Both the position numbers and the translations under genes were made by a program. A stretch of DNA of 9,917 nucleotides, taken from positions 1 to 9,917 of the forward strand of contig JAIFMR010000133.1 of assembly GCA_020048255.1 (NCBI GenBank), given 5' to 3'. The notes under the pieces are model-generated. The model saw only the letters and a list, made by a program, of their open reading frames with translations, ran no database searches and was not told the origin of the DNA. Below are positions 1-5,699 of this stretch, piece by piece; within the stretch, counting starts at the first letter, position 1, and every line of letters starts with the position of its first letter. This stretch comes from Rhodoferax sp. GTDB lineage: Bacteria > Pseudomonadota > Gammaproteobacteria > Burkholderiales > Burkholderiaceae_C.

Positions 1-68
1 CTCGATGAGGCTCTACACCCCATACTCCCTTAGCAGGGGAGCACCTTCGGCCACTCGGTCACGTTTCC
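1..68 (-). tRNA. tRNA-Ser (anticodon GCU), 3' part cut off by window edge
   Basis: Read on the minus strand, the visible RNA begins GGAAACG (5' acceptor strand), then TG and a D-arm with the serine-type ACCGAGTGGCCGAAGGT pattern. The anticodon arm is CTCCC-CTGCTAA-GGGAG, giving anticodon GCT, which reads AGC/AGU serine codons. It is followed by a long class II variable arm in which ATGGGG pairs with CCTCAT (one G-T wobble) around a 7-nt loop. The long arm and the GCT anticodon together identify tRNA-Ser(GCU). The T-arm, the 3' acceptor strand and any encoded CCA lie beyond the window. The gene follows lysC by 42 nt on the same strand and appears to have its own promoter. Confidence 0.93.
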
Positions 69-85
69 TGAAAATCAGAGCCGCG

Positions 86-114
86 ATTATGGCATGACTT
101 GGCGGCGTTTTCAG
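86..114 (-). promoter_or_regulatory. Candidate sigma70 promoter for tRNA-Ser
   Basis: On the minus strand, CTGAAA (109–114, 4/6 match to TTGACA) is followed after exactly 17 nt by CATAAT (86–91, 5/6 match to TATAAT). The -35 hexamer contains the TGA stop of lysC. A start about 7 nt past the -10 box would leave a leader of roughly 11 nt before the mature tRNA 5' end at 68. The bases after the -10 (CGCGG) form a GC-rich discriminator, a pattern known from stringently controlled stable-RNA promoters. Regulation by ppGpp is inference only. Confidence 0.6.
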
Positions 115-1379
115 GCCGCTGGCTGATCCAGGCCAAACGCGATGTGCAAAGCTTTGACGGCCAGCTCCATATACTTCTCGTCGATCACCACCGAAGTCTT
201 GATTTCGCTGGTGGAAATCATCTGGATGTTGATGCCTTCTTCACTCAGCACGCGGAACATGGTGCTGGCCACGCCCACATGGCTGCGCATGCCGATGCCG
301 ACGATGGAAACCTTGCAGATTTTGGTGTCGCCCACCACTTCTTGCGCACCCAGCTTGGGCACCACGACATTTTTCAACAAGTCCATGGCCTTGTTGTAAT
401 CACCATGGTTGACGGTGAAGCTGAAGTCGGTCTTGCCGTCCTTGCTGATGTTCTGGATGATCATGTCGACTTCGATGTTGGCATCGGCAACGGCACCCAG
501 AATCTGGTACGCAATACCGGGCTTGTCAGGCACGCCCAGCACAGCAATTTTGGTCTCATCGCGGGTGAATGCAATGCCCGAAACAATGGCTTGTTCCATG
601 TTCTCGTCTTCCTCAAAAGTAATCAGGGTGCCGGATTTGGCTTCTTCAACAATATCAATATCCCACGGGGTGAAGCTGGACAGCACGCGCAGCTTGACCT
701 TGTACTTGCCGGCAAATTCAACCGACCGAATCTGCAGCACCTTGGAGCCCATGGAGGCCATCTCCAGCATTTCTTCAAAGCTGACCGTGTGCAGGCGACG
801 CGCCTCGGGCACCACGCGCGGGTCGGTGGTGTAGACGCCATCCACGTCGGTGTAGATCAGGCATTCATCGGCCTTCATGGCGGCCGCCACGGCCACCGCT
901 GAAGTATCTGAGCCGCCACGACCCAGCGTGGTGATGTTGCCCAACTCGTCGAGGCCTTGAAAACCGGTGACGATCACCACACGGCCGGCATCCAGGTCGG
1001 CGCGCACTTTTTGATCGTCAATGGACTCAATTCGCGCCTTGGTGTAGGCACTGTTGGTCCGAATAGGCACTTGCCAGCCTGCGTAACTAACCGACTCCAG
1101 GCCCTGGGCCTGCAGCGCAATCGCCAGCAAGGCGCTGGAGGCCTGCTCACCGGTGGCGGCCAGCATGTCGAGCTCGCGGCTGTAGGCGTCAGTCAATTTG
1201 GACGGGGCCAATTCTTTGGCCAAAGCCAGCAATCGGTTGGTTTCGCCGCTCATGGCGGAGGGCACGACCACCATTTGGTGGCCGGCGCGCGCCCATTTGG
1301 CGACGCGTTTGGCGACATTGCTGATGCGCTCGGTGGAGCCCATCGACGTGCCGCCGTATTTGTGAACAATCAGAGACAT
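111..1379 (-). CDS. lysC: Aspartate kinase (aspartokinase, lysine-sensitive type with two ACT domains)
   Basis: This 422-residue protein catalyses ATP-dependent phosphorylation of L-aspartate, the first step toward lysine (and diaminopimelate), threonine and methionine in the cytosol. The amino-acid kinase domain fills residues 1–250, with the N-terminal KYGGTSMG motif (7–14), the GRGGSDTSA substrate/ATP loop (153–161) and TDVDGVYTTDPR (177–188). Two ACT regulatory domains follow (about 275–340 and 355–415). The length fits the 405–425-residue monofunctional class usually feedback-inhibited by lysine plus threonine. I chose the ATG at 1379 because the kinase motif begins six residues later; a further 39 residues of open frame upstream belong to the tilS coding region. 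There is no clear Shine–Dalgarno, and the start lies inside the end of tilS, so translational coupling is likely. No lysine riboswitch or leader is possible here because tilS codes right up to the start. An internal ATG with a GAGGA upstream is treated separately. Confidence 0.96.
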   Translation of the reverse strand: MSLIVHKYGGTSMGSTERISNVAKRVAKWARAGHQMVVVPSAMSGETNRLLALAKELAPSKLTDAYSRELDMLAATGEQASSALLAIALQAQGLESVSYAGWQVPIRTNSAYTKARIESIDDQKVRADLDAGRVVIVTGFQGLDELGNITTLGRGGSDTSAVAVAAAMKADECLIYTDVDGVYTTDPRVVPEARRLHTVSFEEMLEMASMGSKVLQIRSVEFAGKYKVKLRVLSSFTPWDIDIVEEAKSGTLITFEEDENMEQAIVSGIAFTRDETKIAVLGVPDKPGIAYQILGAVADANIEVDMIIQNISKDGKTDFSFTVNHGDYNKAMDLLKNVVVPKLGAQEVVGDTKICKVSIVGIGMRSHVGVASTMFRVLSEEGINIQMISTSEIKTSVVIDEKYMELAVKALHIAFGLDQPAA

Positions 1380-2386
1380 TGTGGGGATTGGGTTGGCATT
1401 AAAACCGCGGGATTGTACCAATGCAGGTGCGCGCCTTTTCTGACACAAAAGCCATCGGCCACCTTGATGTGCAGTGCATGACCGCGGGTGCGGCAAGCGT
1501 CCAGCTGGTGCATCAACTCGGCCAGCTGGGCCGTGCTGGGCGCGCGCTGGTGCACGCTGCGCAGCCAGTGGCGCAGCACATTGGCCTGCCGGGCCGGGCT
1601 CAAGGCTTGCAAGGCTTTGATGTGAGGCGGCACGCCGATCTGCTGCAAATCTTGTTCGGCGACCTCGGTCAACACGGCTTGAGCCTGCGCCGCATGCGCT
1701 GCACTGCGGGAAAAGGTGTCACGAAAATGCCCAAAACATTGCTCTAGCGCCGGCAGCAAGCGGGCACGAATGCGGTTGCGCGTCAAGTGCTCGTGCTGAT
1801 TGGTTGGGTCTTGAACAAAGGTGGCGCCCTGCTCTGCCAGCCAACGCCGAATGTCTGGCGCGCTGACCTGCAGCAAGGGCCGGTGGTAATTCAAACCGGA
1901 GCGGGACCAGTGCGGGCGCATGGCGCTGATGCCCGGCAAGCCCGCGCCCCGACTCAAGGCCAGCAACAAGGTTTCAATCTGGTCGTCGGCATGCTGCGCG
2001 ATCGCTATGCTCTTGATAGTGCTTTGCGCATGCTTTGTATGGGCTAGAGCCTCAAAGGCCTTGTAACGCGCGGTGCGGGCAGCGTCCTCCGGGCTTTGGC
2101 CTGACAGGTGGCGCGCATCGACTTTTTGAACCGTCAGCGGGATAGCCAGATCGGCACAGACGCGCCGGCAATGCGCCTCAAAATCGTCGGCGGCCGCCTG
2201 CAAGCCGTGATGCACATGCACCGCACTCACCTGCCCTGGCCACTTTTGTGCGCAGGCCAGCAGCAAGGCCGTGGAGTCTGCGCCGCCGCTGTAGGCCACG
2301 ACCAACGGCAAGGTGGGATTGAACGCCGCCAACGCCTGCGCCATGGACAGTGTCATGGTGCCACGCCCAAGGGCAGCGTTTGCCAT
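1370..2386 (-). CDS. tilS: tRNA(Ile)-lysidine synthetase
   Basis: TilS converts cytidine-34 of the CAU-anticodon tRNA-Ile to lysidine using ATP and lysine, so that it reads AUA as isoleucine; it is normally essential. With the ATG at 2386 the protein has 338 residues. The PP-loop motif SGGADS is at 33–38, HVHHGL at 57–62, QHADDQIET at 131–139, RGAGLPGISAM at 146–156 and RNRIRARLLP at 203–212, all in the family order. It is much shorter than the roughly 430-residue E. coli enzyme and I see no separate C-terminal TilS_C domain, only a degenerate helical tail. Start choice is uncertain: TTG at 2395, ATG at 2386 and ATG at 2356 are all in frame and none has a good Shine–Dalgarno. Residues about 111–128 form a small insert encoded by repeat-like DNA. 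The gene follows accA by 33 nt and its last 10 nt overlap the lysC start. Confidence 0.93.
   Translation of the reverse strand: MANAALGRGTMTLSMAQALAAFNPTLPLVVAYSGGADSTALLLACAQKWPGQVSAVHVHHGLQAAADDFEAHCRRVCADLAIPLTVQKVDARHLSGQSPEDAARTARYKAFEALAHTKHAQSTIKSIAIAQHADDQIETLLLALSRGAGLPGISAMRPHWSRSGLNYHRPLLQVSAPDIRRWLAEQGATFVQDPTNQHEHLTRNRIRARLLPALEQCFGHFRDTFSRSAAHAAQAQAVLTEVAEQDLQQIGVPPHIKALQALSPARQANVLRHWLRSVHQRAPSTAQLAELMHQLDACRTRGHALHIKVADGFCVRKGAHLHWYNPAVLMPTQSPQCL
2004..2058 (+). repeat. Repeat-like block A, inside tilS
   Basis: The plus strand shows GCTAT, 8 nt, TAG, 21 nt, then GGGCTAGAGCCTCAAAGG. The block at 4036–4090 has the same three conserved parts at identical spacing, and the last 18 nt agree at 14 positions. 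From memory the outline (GCTAT…ATAGC…CGC…GCTAGAGGC) resembles a short interspersed repeat abundant in Comamonadaceae genomes, but I cannot search for it. The frame stays open, and this block encodes TilS residues about 111–128, a region a few residues longer than in the E. coli enzyme. It is best read as a decayed copy; orientation is arbitrary. Confidence 0.45.
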
Positions 2387-2419
2387 GGCGCCCAAGAAGG
2401 AGCCATGGCCGCGGATGCG

Positions 2420-3394
2420 CTATTTGCCAGGTTTGGTGTCCGTAAAGCGTCCATAGCTCTGAAGGCGCTCGTATCGCCGGTCCAGCAGCTCAGAGGTTTT
2501 GAGGTCGCTGACCTGACGAAAAGCGTCAGCCAAGGCCCGCTTGAGGAAAGCCGCCATCTGTTTGGGGTCACGGTGCGCGCCGCCAACCGGCTCGTTGACG
2601 ATCTTGTCCACCACACCGAGTGCTTTGAGGCGATGCGCGGTGATACCCAGCGCATCAGCCGCTTCCTGGGCTTTGTCGGAGGTCTTCCAGAGAATCGAGG
2701 CGCAGCCTTCCGGGCTGATCACCGAGTAAATCGAGTACTGCAACATCAGCACCTGGTCGCCCACCGAAATAGCCAATGCGCCACCCGAGCCGCCCTCGCC
2801 GATGATGGTGACGATGATTGGCACCTCCAGCTGGGCCATCTCAAAGATGTTGCGGCCAATGGCTTCAGACTGACCGCGTTCCTCGGCATCGATGCCGGGG
2901 TAGGCGCCGGGCGTGTCAACAAAAGTAAACACCGGCAGCTTGAACTTTTCAGCAGTTTTCATCAGTCGCAGCGCCTTGCGGTAGCCCTCGGGCTTGCTCA
3001 TGCCAAAGTTGCGCAGACCGCGCTCTTTGGTGTCACGGCCCTTTTGCTGGCCAATCACCATGCACGGCGTGCCATTGAAGCGTGCCAACCCACCCACTAT
3101 GCTCAAGTCATCGGCAAAGTGGCGATCACCATGCAACTCGACAAAATGCGTGAACAACTCGCTCACATAGTCCATGGTGTAGGGACGCTCAGCATGGCGG
3201 GCAATCTTGGTGATTTGCCACGGGGTCAGGTCGCTGTAGATGTCTTTGGTGAGCTGCTGGCTCTTTTTGGCCAGCTGGTTGATTTCTGCAGAAATGTCCA
3301 CCGCGGACTCGGTTTGCACATAGCGCAACTCTTCTATCTTGTTTTCCAGCTCGGCAATCGGGTTCTCAAAATCGAGAAAGGTTTTTTTAGCCAA
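2420..3394 (-). CDS. accA: Acetyl-CoA carboxylase, carboxyltransferase subunit alpha
   Basis: AccA with AccD forms the carboxyltransferase that moves CO2 from carboxybiotin on AccB to acetyl-CoA, giving malonyl-CoA, the first committed step of fatty acid synthesis. The protein has 324 residues (E. coli 319). It opens AKKTFLDFENPIAELE with a helical N-terminal region (about 10–55). The crotonase-like core contains FVELHGDRHFADD (84–96), GQQKGRDTKE (115–124), FVDTPGAYPGIDAEERGQ (158–175) and the oxyanion glycine stretch IIGEGGSGGALA (197–208). The start is TTG at 3394: a perfect AAGGAG lies 6 nt upstream, and the family's N-terminus (M-A-K-K-T-F-L-D-F-E) begins exactly there. The ATT just before it is too close to that Shine–Dalgarno. 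It starts 13 nt after the glycosylase stop and ends with TAG 33 nt before tilS. An A7 run lies at codons 3–5. Confidence 0.96.
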   Translation of the reverse strand: MAKKTFLDFENPIAELENKIEELRYVQTESAVDISAEINQLAKKSQQLTKDIYSDLTPWQITKIARHAERPYTMDYVSELFTHFVELHGDRHFADDLSIVGGLARFNGTPCMVIGQQKGRDTKERGLRNFGMSKPEGYRKALRLMKTAEKFKLPVFTFVDTPGAYPGIDAEERGQSEAIGRNIFEMAQLEVPIIVTIIGEGGSGGALAISVGDQVLMLQYSIYSVISPEGCASILWKTSDKAQEAADALGITAHRLKALGVVDKIVNEPVGGAHRDPKQMAAFLKRALADAFRQVSDLKTSELLDRRYERLQSYGRFTDTKPGK

Positions 3395-3410
3395 AATGGT
3401 CTCCTTATCA
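3395..3410 (-). promoter_or_regulatory. accA ribosome binding site fused to the upstream stop codons
   Basis: On the minus strand the glycosylase ends TGA TAA, two tandem in-frame stops, and the second runs straight into the Shine–Dalgarno AAGGAG, followed by ACCATT and the TTG start of accA. This is the strongest ribosome binding site in the left gene train. It decides the non-ATG start of accA and suggests that ribosomes finishing the glycosylase can re-initiate on accA. Confidence 0.75.
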
Positions 3411-4058
3411 GTATTCGACCGGAACCGGGTCCAACGATCGCCAAATATACCAAGTTGCGACCGTGCGATACGGTGCCCAAGCTTGCGACACCTCGCGCGC
3501 GTCACTTCGGCTGACCACATCACCCGAAAAATAACACTTGCTGATGCCATTGATCAGACCCACGTCGTCCAGCGGCAAGACATTGGGCCGCATCAAATGA
3601 AAAATCAGAAACATCTCGGCGGTCCAACGGCCAATGCCCCGAATCGCCACCAGTTCAGCAATGATGGCCTCGTCGTCCATGCCGGTCCAGGCATCGACAT
3701 GCACCAGACCGTTGTCAAAGTGCAGTGCCAGGTCAACCAGGTACTCAACCTTGCGGGCGCTCAAACCTGCCGCACGCATGTCGTCAATTTTGAGTCGAAG
3801 TAATTGCGCAGGTGTCATCTGGCCCGGCAGTTTGGCAAACCGGTCCCACACGGTTTGCGCCGCCTTGACCGAGATCTGCTGCCCGACCACGCTGCGCGCC
3901 AGGGTCACAAAGGCATCACCCCGGCTTTGCAGGCAAGCTTTGCCAAACTGGGGAATGAGCCGCTTCATGACGCGGTCTTTCTTCATCAGGTGCTTGCAAG
4001 CATCAGCCCAGTAGTCTGGAGAAACCAGGCAAGATGCTATGGGTTCTGTAGCTGTCAT
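3408..4058 (-). CDS. AlkA-like DNA-3-methyladenine glycosylase (HhH-GPD family)
   Basis: This cytosolic base-excision repair enzyme would remove alkylated purines such as 3-methyladenine from DNA, leaving an abasic site. The 216-residue protein is a single HhH-GPD domain. It has FVTLARSVVGQQIS (50–63), typical of this glycosylase group, the helix-hairpin-helix IRGIGRWTAEM (139–149) and LPLDDVGL (161–168), whose second Asp (D165) aligns with catalytic Asp238 of E. coli AlkA. AWAPYR (193–198) matches the AlkA W-x-P-x-R segment. It lacks the AlkA N-terminal domain and any FeS cysteine cluster, so it is closer to the compact Mag1-like enzymes than to Nth or MutY. The start is either ATG 4058 (used here) or GTG 4085; neither has a good Shine–Dalgarno, and the first eight codons lie in repeat-like DNA. 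It follows cysS by 43 nt. Confidence 0.88.
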   Translation of the reverse strand: MTATEPIASCLVSPDYWADACKHLMKKDRVMKRLIPQFGKACLQSRGDAFVTLARSVVGQQISVKAAQTVWDRFAKLPGQMTPAQLLRLKIDDMRAAGLSARKVEYLVDLALHFDNGLVHVDAWTGMDDEAIIAELVAIRGIGRWTAEMFLIFHLMRPNVLPLDDVGLINGISKCYFSGDVVSRSDAREVSQAWAPYRTVATWYIWRSLDPVPVEY

Positions 4059-4090
4059 CGCTGATTGATCTTGGGCTGGAGGCACAAATG
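4036..4090 (+). repeat. Repeat-like block B, at the cysS–glycosylase junction
   Basis: The plus strand reads GCTAT, 8 nt, TAG, 21 nt, then GGGCTGGAGGCACAAATG, the same layout and spacing as block A at 2004–2058. GCTA…TAGC can form a short stem. The block fills nearly all of the intergenic gap and extends over the first codons of the glycosylase, so both candidate start codons (GTG 4085, ATG 4058) lie inside it. It is probably a degenerate copy of a dispersed family; the middle 21 nt have diverged between the two copies. Confidence 0.45.
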
Positions 4091-4101
4091 TGTCATATTC
4101 T

Positions 4102-5493
4102 TCACTGAAGCGCTTCCCAGCTGGTGCCCGCCGCCGAGTCTTTCAGCACAATTCCTTTGGCGAGCAGCTCTTGGCGAATGCGGTCAGCCTCAGCAAAGTT
4201 CTTGGCGGCTTTCGCGGTCGCACGTTGGGCAATCAAGGCCGCGATGGCGCTCTCATCCAGACCCGCACCCGCTTGCAAAAATGCCTGAGGGTCACCCTGC
4301 AACAAACCCAAACAAGCGCCCAGTGCTTTAAGCAAACTGGCTGCTGCAGACGAATGGGTGCGATTGACTTCCGAGGCCAGATCAAACAGCACGGCTACCG
4401 CGTCAGGCGTGCCAAAGTCGTCATCCATGGCCGCCTTGAAGCGCGCGGCAAAGGGGTCTGTCCAATCCACCGCCAGCGTGTCAGGCGTCGCCAGGCTCAA
4501 CGCCGTGTACAGGCGTTTCAGAGCCGTGTGAGCATCATCGAGATGGACATCGCTGTAATTCAGCGCGGTACGGTAGTGGGTTCGAATCAGGAAGAAACGT
4601 ACTGTCTCACGATGGTACTTGGCCAGCACATCCCGAATGGTGAAGAAGTTGCCCAAACTTTTGGACATTTTTTCGTTATCCACCCGGACAAAACCGTTGT
4701 GCACCCAGAACTTGGCCAAGGGTTTGCCAGAAGCGCCTTCGCTCTGCGCGATTTCGTTTTCGTGATGCGGAAACTGCAGGTCGGCCCCGCCGCCGTGAAT
4801 ATCAAAGGTTTCCCCCAGTGTCTGGCAGCTCATGGCCGAGCACTCAATATGCCAGCCCGGGCGCCCTTTGCCATAGCCATAGCCCAGGGCATCGGCGTCC
4901 CACTTGGCGTCTTCGGGCTCGCTGTCCTTGGAAGATTTCCACAGCACAAAGTCCAGCGGGTCTTCTTTGCCGTCCTGCACCGCCACACGCTCACCAGCAC
5001 GCAGCTCGTCCAGCGATTTGCCCGACAGCTTGCCGTAGCCAGGGAACTTGCGCACCGCGTAATTCACATCGCCACTGGAGGCCTTGTAAGCCAGGCCCTT
5101 GGTTTCGAGTTGCCGGATCAAATCCAACATCTGCGGCACAAACTGGGTGGCGCGAGGCTCCAGCGTGGGTGGCTCGATACCCAGCAGGCTGATGTCGGCG
5201 TGCATGGCGTTGATCATCTCGTCGGTCAGGGCGCGGATGGTGATACCGCGGTCCACCGCGCGCTTGATGATCTTGTCGTCAATGTCGGTGATATTACGCA
5301 CGTAGGTGACACGGTAACCGCTGGTTTTGAGCCAACGCTGCACCACATCAAAAGCCATCATCATGCGGGCGTGACCAATGTGGCACAGGTCATAAATCGT
5401 CATGCCGCAAACGTACATGCGTACATGGCCAGGCTCTATCGGGGCAAACGGCTGCAGGTCACGCGACAGCGTGTTGTAGATACGCAAACTCAT
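4102..5493 (-). CDS. cysS: Cysteinyl-tRNA synthetase
   Basis: This class I synthetase activates cysteine with ATP and charges tRNA-Cys in the cytosol. The protein has 463 residues against 461 in E. coli and is full length. The HIGH signature is at 38–41 and KMSKS at 275–279. The zinc site that gives cysteine specificity is complete: C29 (YVCGMTIYD), C218 (WHIECSAMS), H243 and E247 (FPHHENE). The C-terminal anticodon region ends with the FAEADRIRQELLAKGI helix (433–448) and the usual LKDSAAGTSWE tail. The ATG at 5493 gives the family N-terminus (MSLRIYNTLSRDL). No clear Shine–Dalgarno precedes it. It is the first gene of the leftward train and diverges from the TPR gene across about 200 nt. 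It is followed after 43 nt by the glycosylase. Confidence 0.97.
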   Translation of the reverse strand: MSLRIYNTLSRDLQPFAPIEPGHVRMYVCGMTIYDLCHIGHARMMMAFDVVQRWLKTSGYRVTYVRNITDIDDKIIKRAVDRGITIRALTDEMINAMHADISLLGIEPPTLEPRATQFVPQMLDLIRQLETKGLAYKASSGDVNYAVRKFPGYGKLSGKSLDELRAGERVAVQDGKEDPLDFVLWKSSKDSEPEDAKWDADALGYGYGKGRPGWHIECSAMSCQTLGETFDIHGGGADLQFPHHENEIAQSEGASGKPLAKFWVHNGFVRVDNEKMSKSLGNFFTIRDVLAKYHRETVRFFLIRTHYRTALNYSDVHLDDAHTALKRLYTALSLATPDTLAVDWTDPFAARFKAAMDDDFGTPDAVAVLFDLASEVNRTHSSAAASLLKALGACLGLLQGDPQAFLQAGAGLDESAIAALIAQRATAKAAKNFAEADRIRQELLAKGIVLKDSAAGTSWEALQ

Positions 5494-5699
5494 GGGTGTT
5501 GGAGGTTCAATGAAACGCGAATTTTTTGAGAAAAACAGAGCGCGGGGAGCGGGTCATCTGTTGCCAGCGAATTGACACGCAAAAGGCCTGACTTGAAGCA
5601 AGCAAAAGCACCCCCTCGGCTACAATTCAACGCAGTATAAAGCCCTGTCGCAGTTCGCCGCGTTCGCAGCAGCCAGCTCATTTCCAACCTGTCGTGTTC
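5494..5699. other. Divergent intergenic region between cysS and the TPR gene
   Basis: These 206 nt separate two divergent operons and must hold promoters for both. I find a plausible plus-strand -10 box (see the separate entry) but no convincing minus-strand promoter for cysS. There is no rho-independent terminator, no T-box or other recognisable leader, and no convincing small ORF. TTGACA occurs at 5572–5577 on the plus strand but has no matching -10 at normal spacing. Confidence 0.6.
5621..5626 (+). promoter_or_regulatory. Candidate -10 box for the envelope operon
   Basis: TACAAT (5/6 match to TATAAT) lies 73 nt before the ATG of the TPR gene in the context CGGCTACAATTCAACG, a common betaproteobacterial promoter shape. 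The nearest -35-like hexamer, TTGAAG at 5593–5598, is 22 nt away, too far for normal spacing, so the -35 is weak or absent. A second AT-rich hexamer, TATAAA at 5636–5641, is an alternative. The prediction is weak. Confidence 0.4.

Noticed and set aside
99..902. 267-codon plus-strand frame opposite lysC, rich in His, Gly and Asp
   Set aside because: It is the antisense shadow of the aspartate kinase, with no independent evidence for a gene.
1740..1750. CTCTAGCG in tilS as a third copy of the repeat-like element
   Set aside because: It encodes the conserved LLPALEQ segment of TilS and lacks the GCTAT/TAG parts at the right spacing.
2108..3514. 468-codon open frame on the plus strand opposite accA and the start of tilS
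   Set aside because: It crosses two confirmed genes on the other strand and its translation is low-complexity (Gln/His/Ala/Val-rich), typical of a shadow frame.
4090..5529. 479-codon open frame on the plus strand antisense to all of cysS
   Set aside because: It mirrors cysS codon by codon, has no ribosome binding site or recognisable domain, and long antisense frames are expected opposite GC-rich genes. The minus strand encodes an unmistakable CysS.
5521..5550. Possible terminator or leader hairpin upstream of cysS (GC-rich run next to a T-run on the minus strand)
   Set aside because: The GC-rich stretch is not self-complementary enough to form a stem, so no attenuator or terminator is supported.
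5572..5577. Perfect TTGACA -35 box in the intergenic region
   Set aside because: No acceptable -10 hexamer occurs 16–18 nt downstream on the plus strand, so I did not call it a promoter on its own.
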